Below are positions 63,020-64,000 of a DNA stretch of 64,000 nucleotides, piece by piece (position 1 is the stretch's first letter; each line of letters opens with the position of its first letter). Under the pieces are notes generated by a model. That model did not search any database and had not been told where the DNA came from. It saw only the letters and a list, made by a program, of their open reading frames with translations. Made by a program: the position numbers and the translations under genes. This DNA is from Mucilaginibacter sp. PAMC 26640 (lineage in GTDB: Bacteria; Bacteroidota; Bacteroidia; Sphingobacteriales; Sphingobacteriaceae). The DNA is taken from the NCBI GenBank assembly GCA_001596135.1, contig CP014773.1, positions 1,302,001 through 1,366,000 of the forward strand, read 5' to 3'.

Positions 63020-64000
63020 TTACATCGGCGGTCCACCTGGTCCGCCGCCACCTGGTCCGCCACCGCCTGGTCCGCCGCCGCCATTTCTAAAACCGCGACC
63101 CGGATCCTGGCTTGGGCTTTTGCCAGAGAATTTTTGCAGACGCAAGGTAAACGTTACCAGGAAATATCTGCCCAACCGGTTTACATTGGTTTGCGTTACG
63201 ATGCTACCGTTTGTTGTGGTAGAAAAACCAGTGTTTTCATTGAAAATATCATAGGTAGCAAATCTTAAGGTGCCTCTGTGATCTTTTAAAAAACGTCGTT
63301 CTACGTAAGCATTAAACAGATTGGGGTTTTTAACGTTGAGGCTGCTTGCATAGCCATAGTTCAATTGTTTGGTGTAATCGTAACTAAGCGTCCAGTCTTT
63401 CCAGAAATAATTTTTACCACTGAGGCCTAAGTTCCATACCCTGATATCGGTATTGGCACTGTAAAGGGCAGTGTTTAAAGAGTTTGTAGTTTTGTTGATG
63501 GCATAGCTGGTGCTTGCTTCAGCATCAATAACATCGGTAATATTGGTCCTGAAACGCAAGCTTGGCGTTAATGTCAGTGTCTTGGCGATGTTTTTTTCTA
63601 TCGGTGTCAGGATATCAGAATTTGTACTATCTGCCGATTGAGAATAACCTATATTATTGGTGTAAGTTAAATTGGTATTGAGAATAAGGGTGTATTTACG
63701 CTCGCTCCAGGGTTTTGCGTAAACCACGCCACCATTTATCTGGTAATAGCCGTCGGCGTTTAAATACTGCGTTAAATTGGTGTTTTGCAGTCTTTTTTGT
63801 TGCTCGGTAGCTGTTGCTAAAAAAGCCTGTGTGTATTTTGGATATACGATGGTGTTAGAAACGATCTTATTGTCAGTTTGGGTAACAGAGAAATTAGTGA
63901 AGAAGATGTTACCCGTTTGAAAGCTGAATTTGTTATAACGAAGTTGCAGGCTATTGGTAAACTCCGGGTTCAGGTTGGCATTACCCTGTACAGGATAAAG
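63020..64000 (-). CDS. Outer-membrane beta-barrel (OMP_b-brl_3 / TonB-receptor-like), truncated
   Basis: The frame is open to the right edge of the window, so this is the C-terminal 326 residues of a larger protein. It begins (on the minus strand) in G-N-A-N-L-N-P-E-F-T-N-S-L-Q-L-R-Y, a hallmark of the OMP_b-brl_3 / TonB-dependent family, and continues with alternating beta strands. The last 35 residues are a Gly/Pro-rich tail after the final strand, unusual for a barrel, which normally ends in an aromatic residue. An internal GTG at 63727 is not the start. Confidence 0.88.
   Translation of the reverse strand, partial: LYPVQGNANLNPEFTNSLQLRYNKFSFQTGNIFFTNFSVTQTDNKIVSNTIVYPKYTQAFLATATEQQKRLQNTNLTQYLNADGYYQINGGVVYAKPWSERKYTLILNTNLTYTNNIGYSQSADSTNSDILTPIEKNIAKTLTLTPSLRFRTNITDVIDAEASTSYAINKTTNSLNTALYSANTDIRVWNLGLSGKNYFWKDWTLSYDYTKQLNYGYASSLNVKNPNLFNAYVERRFLKDHRGTLRFATYDIFNENTGFSTTTNGSIVTQTNVNRLGRYFLVTFTLRLQKFSGKSPSQDPGRGFRNGGGGPGGGGPGGGGPGGPPM

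Overview
The window is a chromosomal segment of a member of the Bacteroidota, most likely family Sphingobacteriaceae (Mucilaginibacter- or Pedobacter-like). The evidence is family content and promoter style: GldH, DUF3078, DUF4175, the Bacteroidota Ig-like lipoprotein, RicT/PSP1 with a C-terminal disordered tail, an OMP_b-brl_3-type outer-membrane barrel, many lipoprotein signals and signal peptides ending in A-Q, almost no Shine-Dalgarno sites, and -7 elements of the form TAnnTTTG. No phage, transposon, plasmid or CRISPR array is visible. Most of the window is ordinary chromosome.

Layout. 1-4.9 kb: end of an alkylation-repair glycosylase, then a cyanophycin module (isoaspartyl peptidase and cyanophycinase on minus, cyanophycin synthetase divergent on plus). 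5-8.1 kb: a small secreted protein and a tail-specific protease. 8.3-12 kb: an ECF sigma/anti-sigma pair with a Met/Lys-rich secreted peptide, divergent from a DUF1223 protein, a cytochrome b561-type membrane protein and a molybdopterin oxidoreductase. Three copies of one promoter motif tie these genes into a probable regulon. 12-17.6 kb: LigD, DUF3606, a VOC protein and an M1 peptidase. 17.7-24.4 kb (minus): ffh, a DUF3078 barrel, a small HExxH protein with a carboxypeptidase-regulatory-like protein, two glucosaminidases, an O-methyltransferase, a 32-aa secreted peptide ORF and ruvX. 24.6-29.8 kb: holB-ricT-gldH, a TPR protein and small lipoproteins. 30-38 kb: rmuC, thiL, a secreted NucA-type nuclease and divergent nadA/nadB, which together make quinolinate from aspartate. 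38-47 kb: tRNA-Gly(CCC), a gamma-carbonic-anhydrase-like protein, an Ig-like lipoprotein, mnmG with three parS-like palindromes beside it, a CBU_0592-type protein, an ABC-F ATPase, an NAD(P)-binding protein, a 578-bp gene-free stretch with a candidate ncRNA, a glutathione peroxidase and ybeY. 47-54 kb: an RsbW-like ATPase, DUF4175, a MarR-MFS pair, a candidate sRNA and two stand-alone receivers. 54-64 kb: tRNA-Pro(GGG), an RRM protein, an OmpA lipoprotein, a TPR histidine kinase, small membrane proteins, an acyltransferase, a ComM/YifB ATPase, a third receiver and a truncated outer-membrane barrel.

Best candidates for something not previously described: (i) the sigma regulon at 8.3-12 kb, where TGTAAGG-N15-C(G/T)AC-N-AAGCA occurs upstream of three transcription units at nearly the same distance from the start codon; (ii) three parS-like 14-bp palindromes at 35-36-bp spacing beside mnmG, two of them overlapping or abutting coding sequence; (iii) two intergenic candidates for non-coding RNA carrying the same exact -7 element as the two tRNA genes; (iv) a 32-aa signal-peptide-only ORF between ruvX and an O-methyltransferase.
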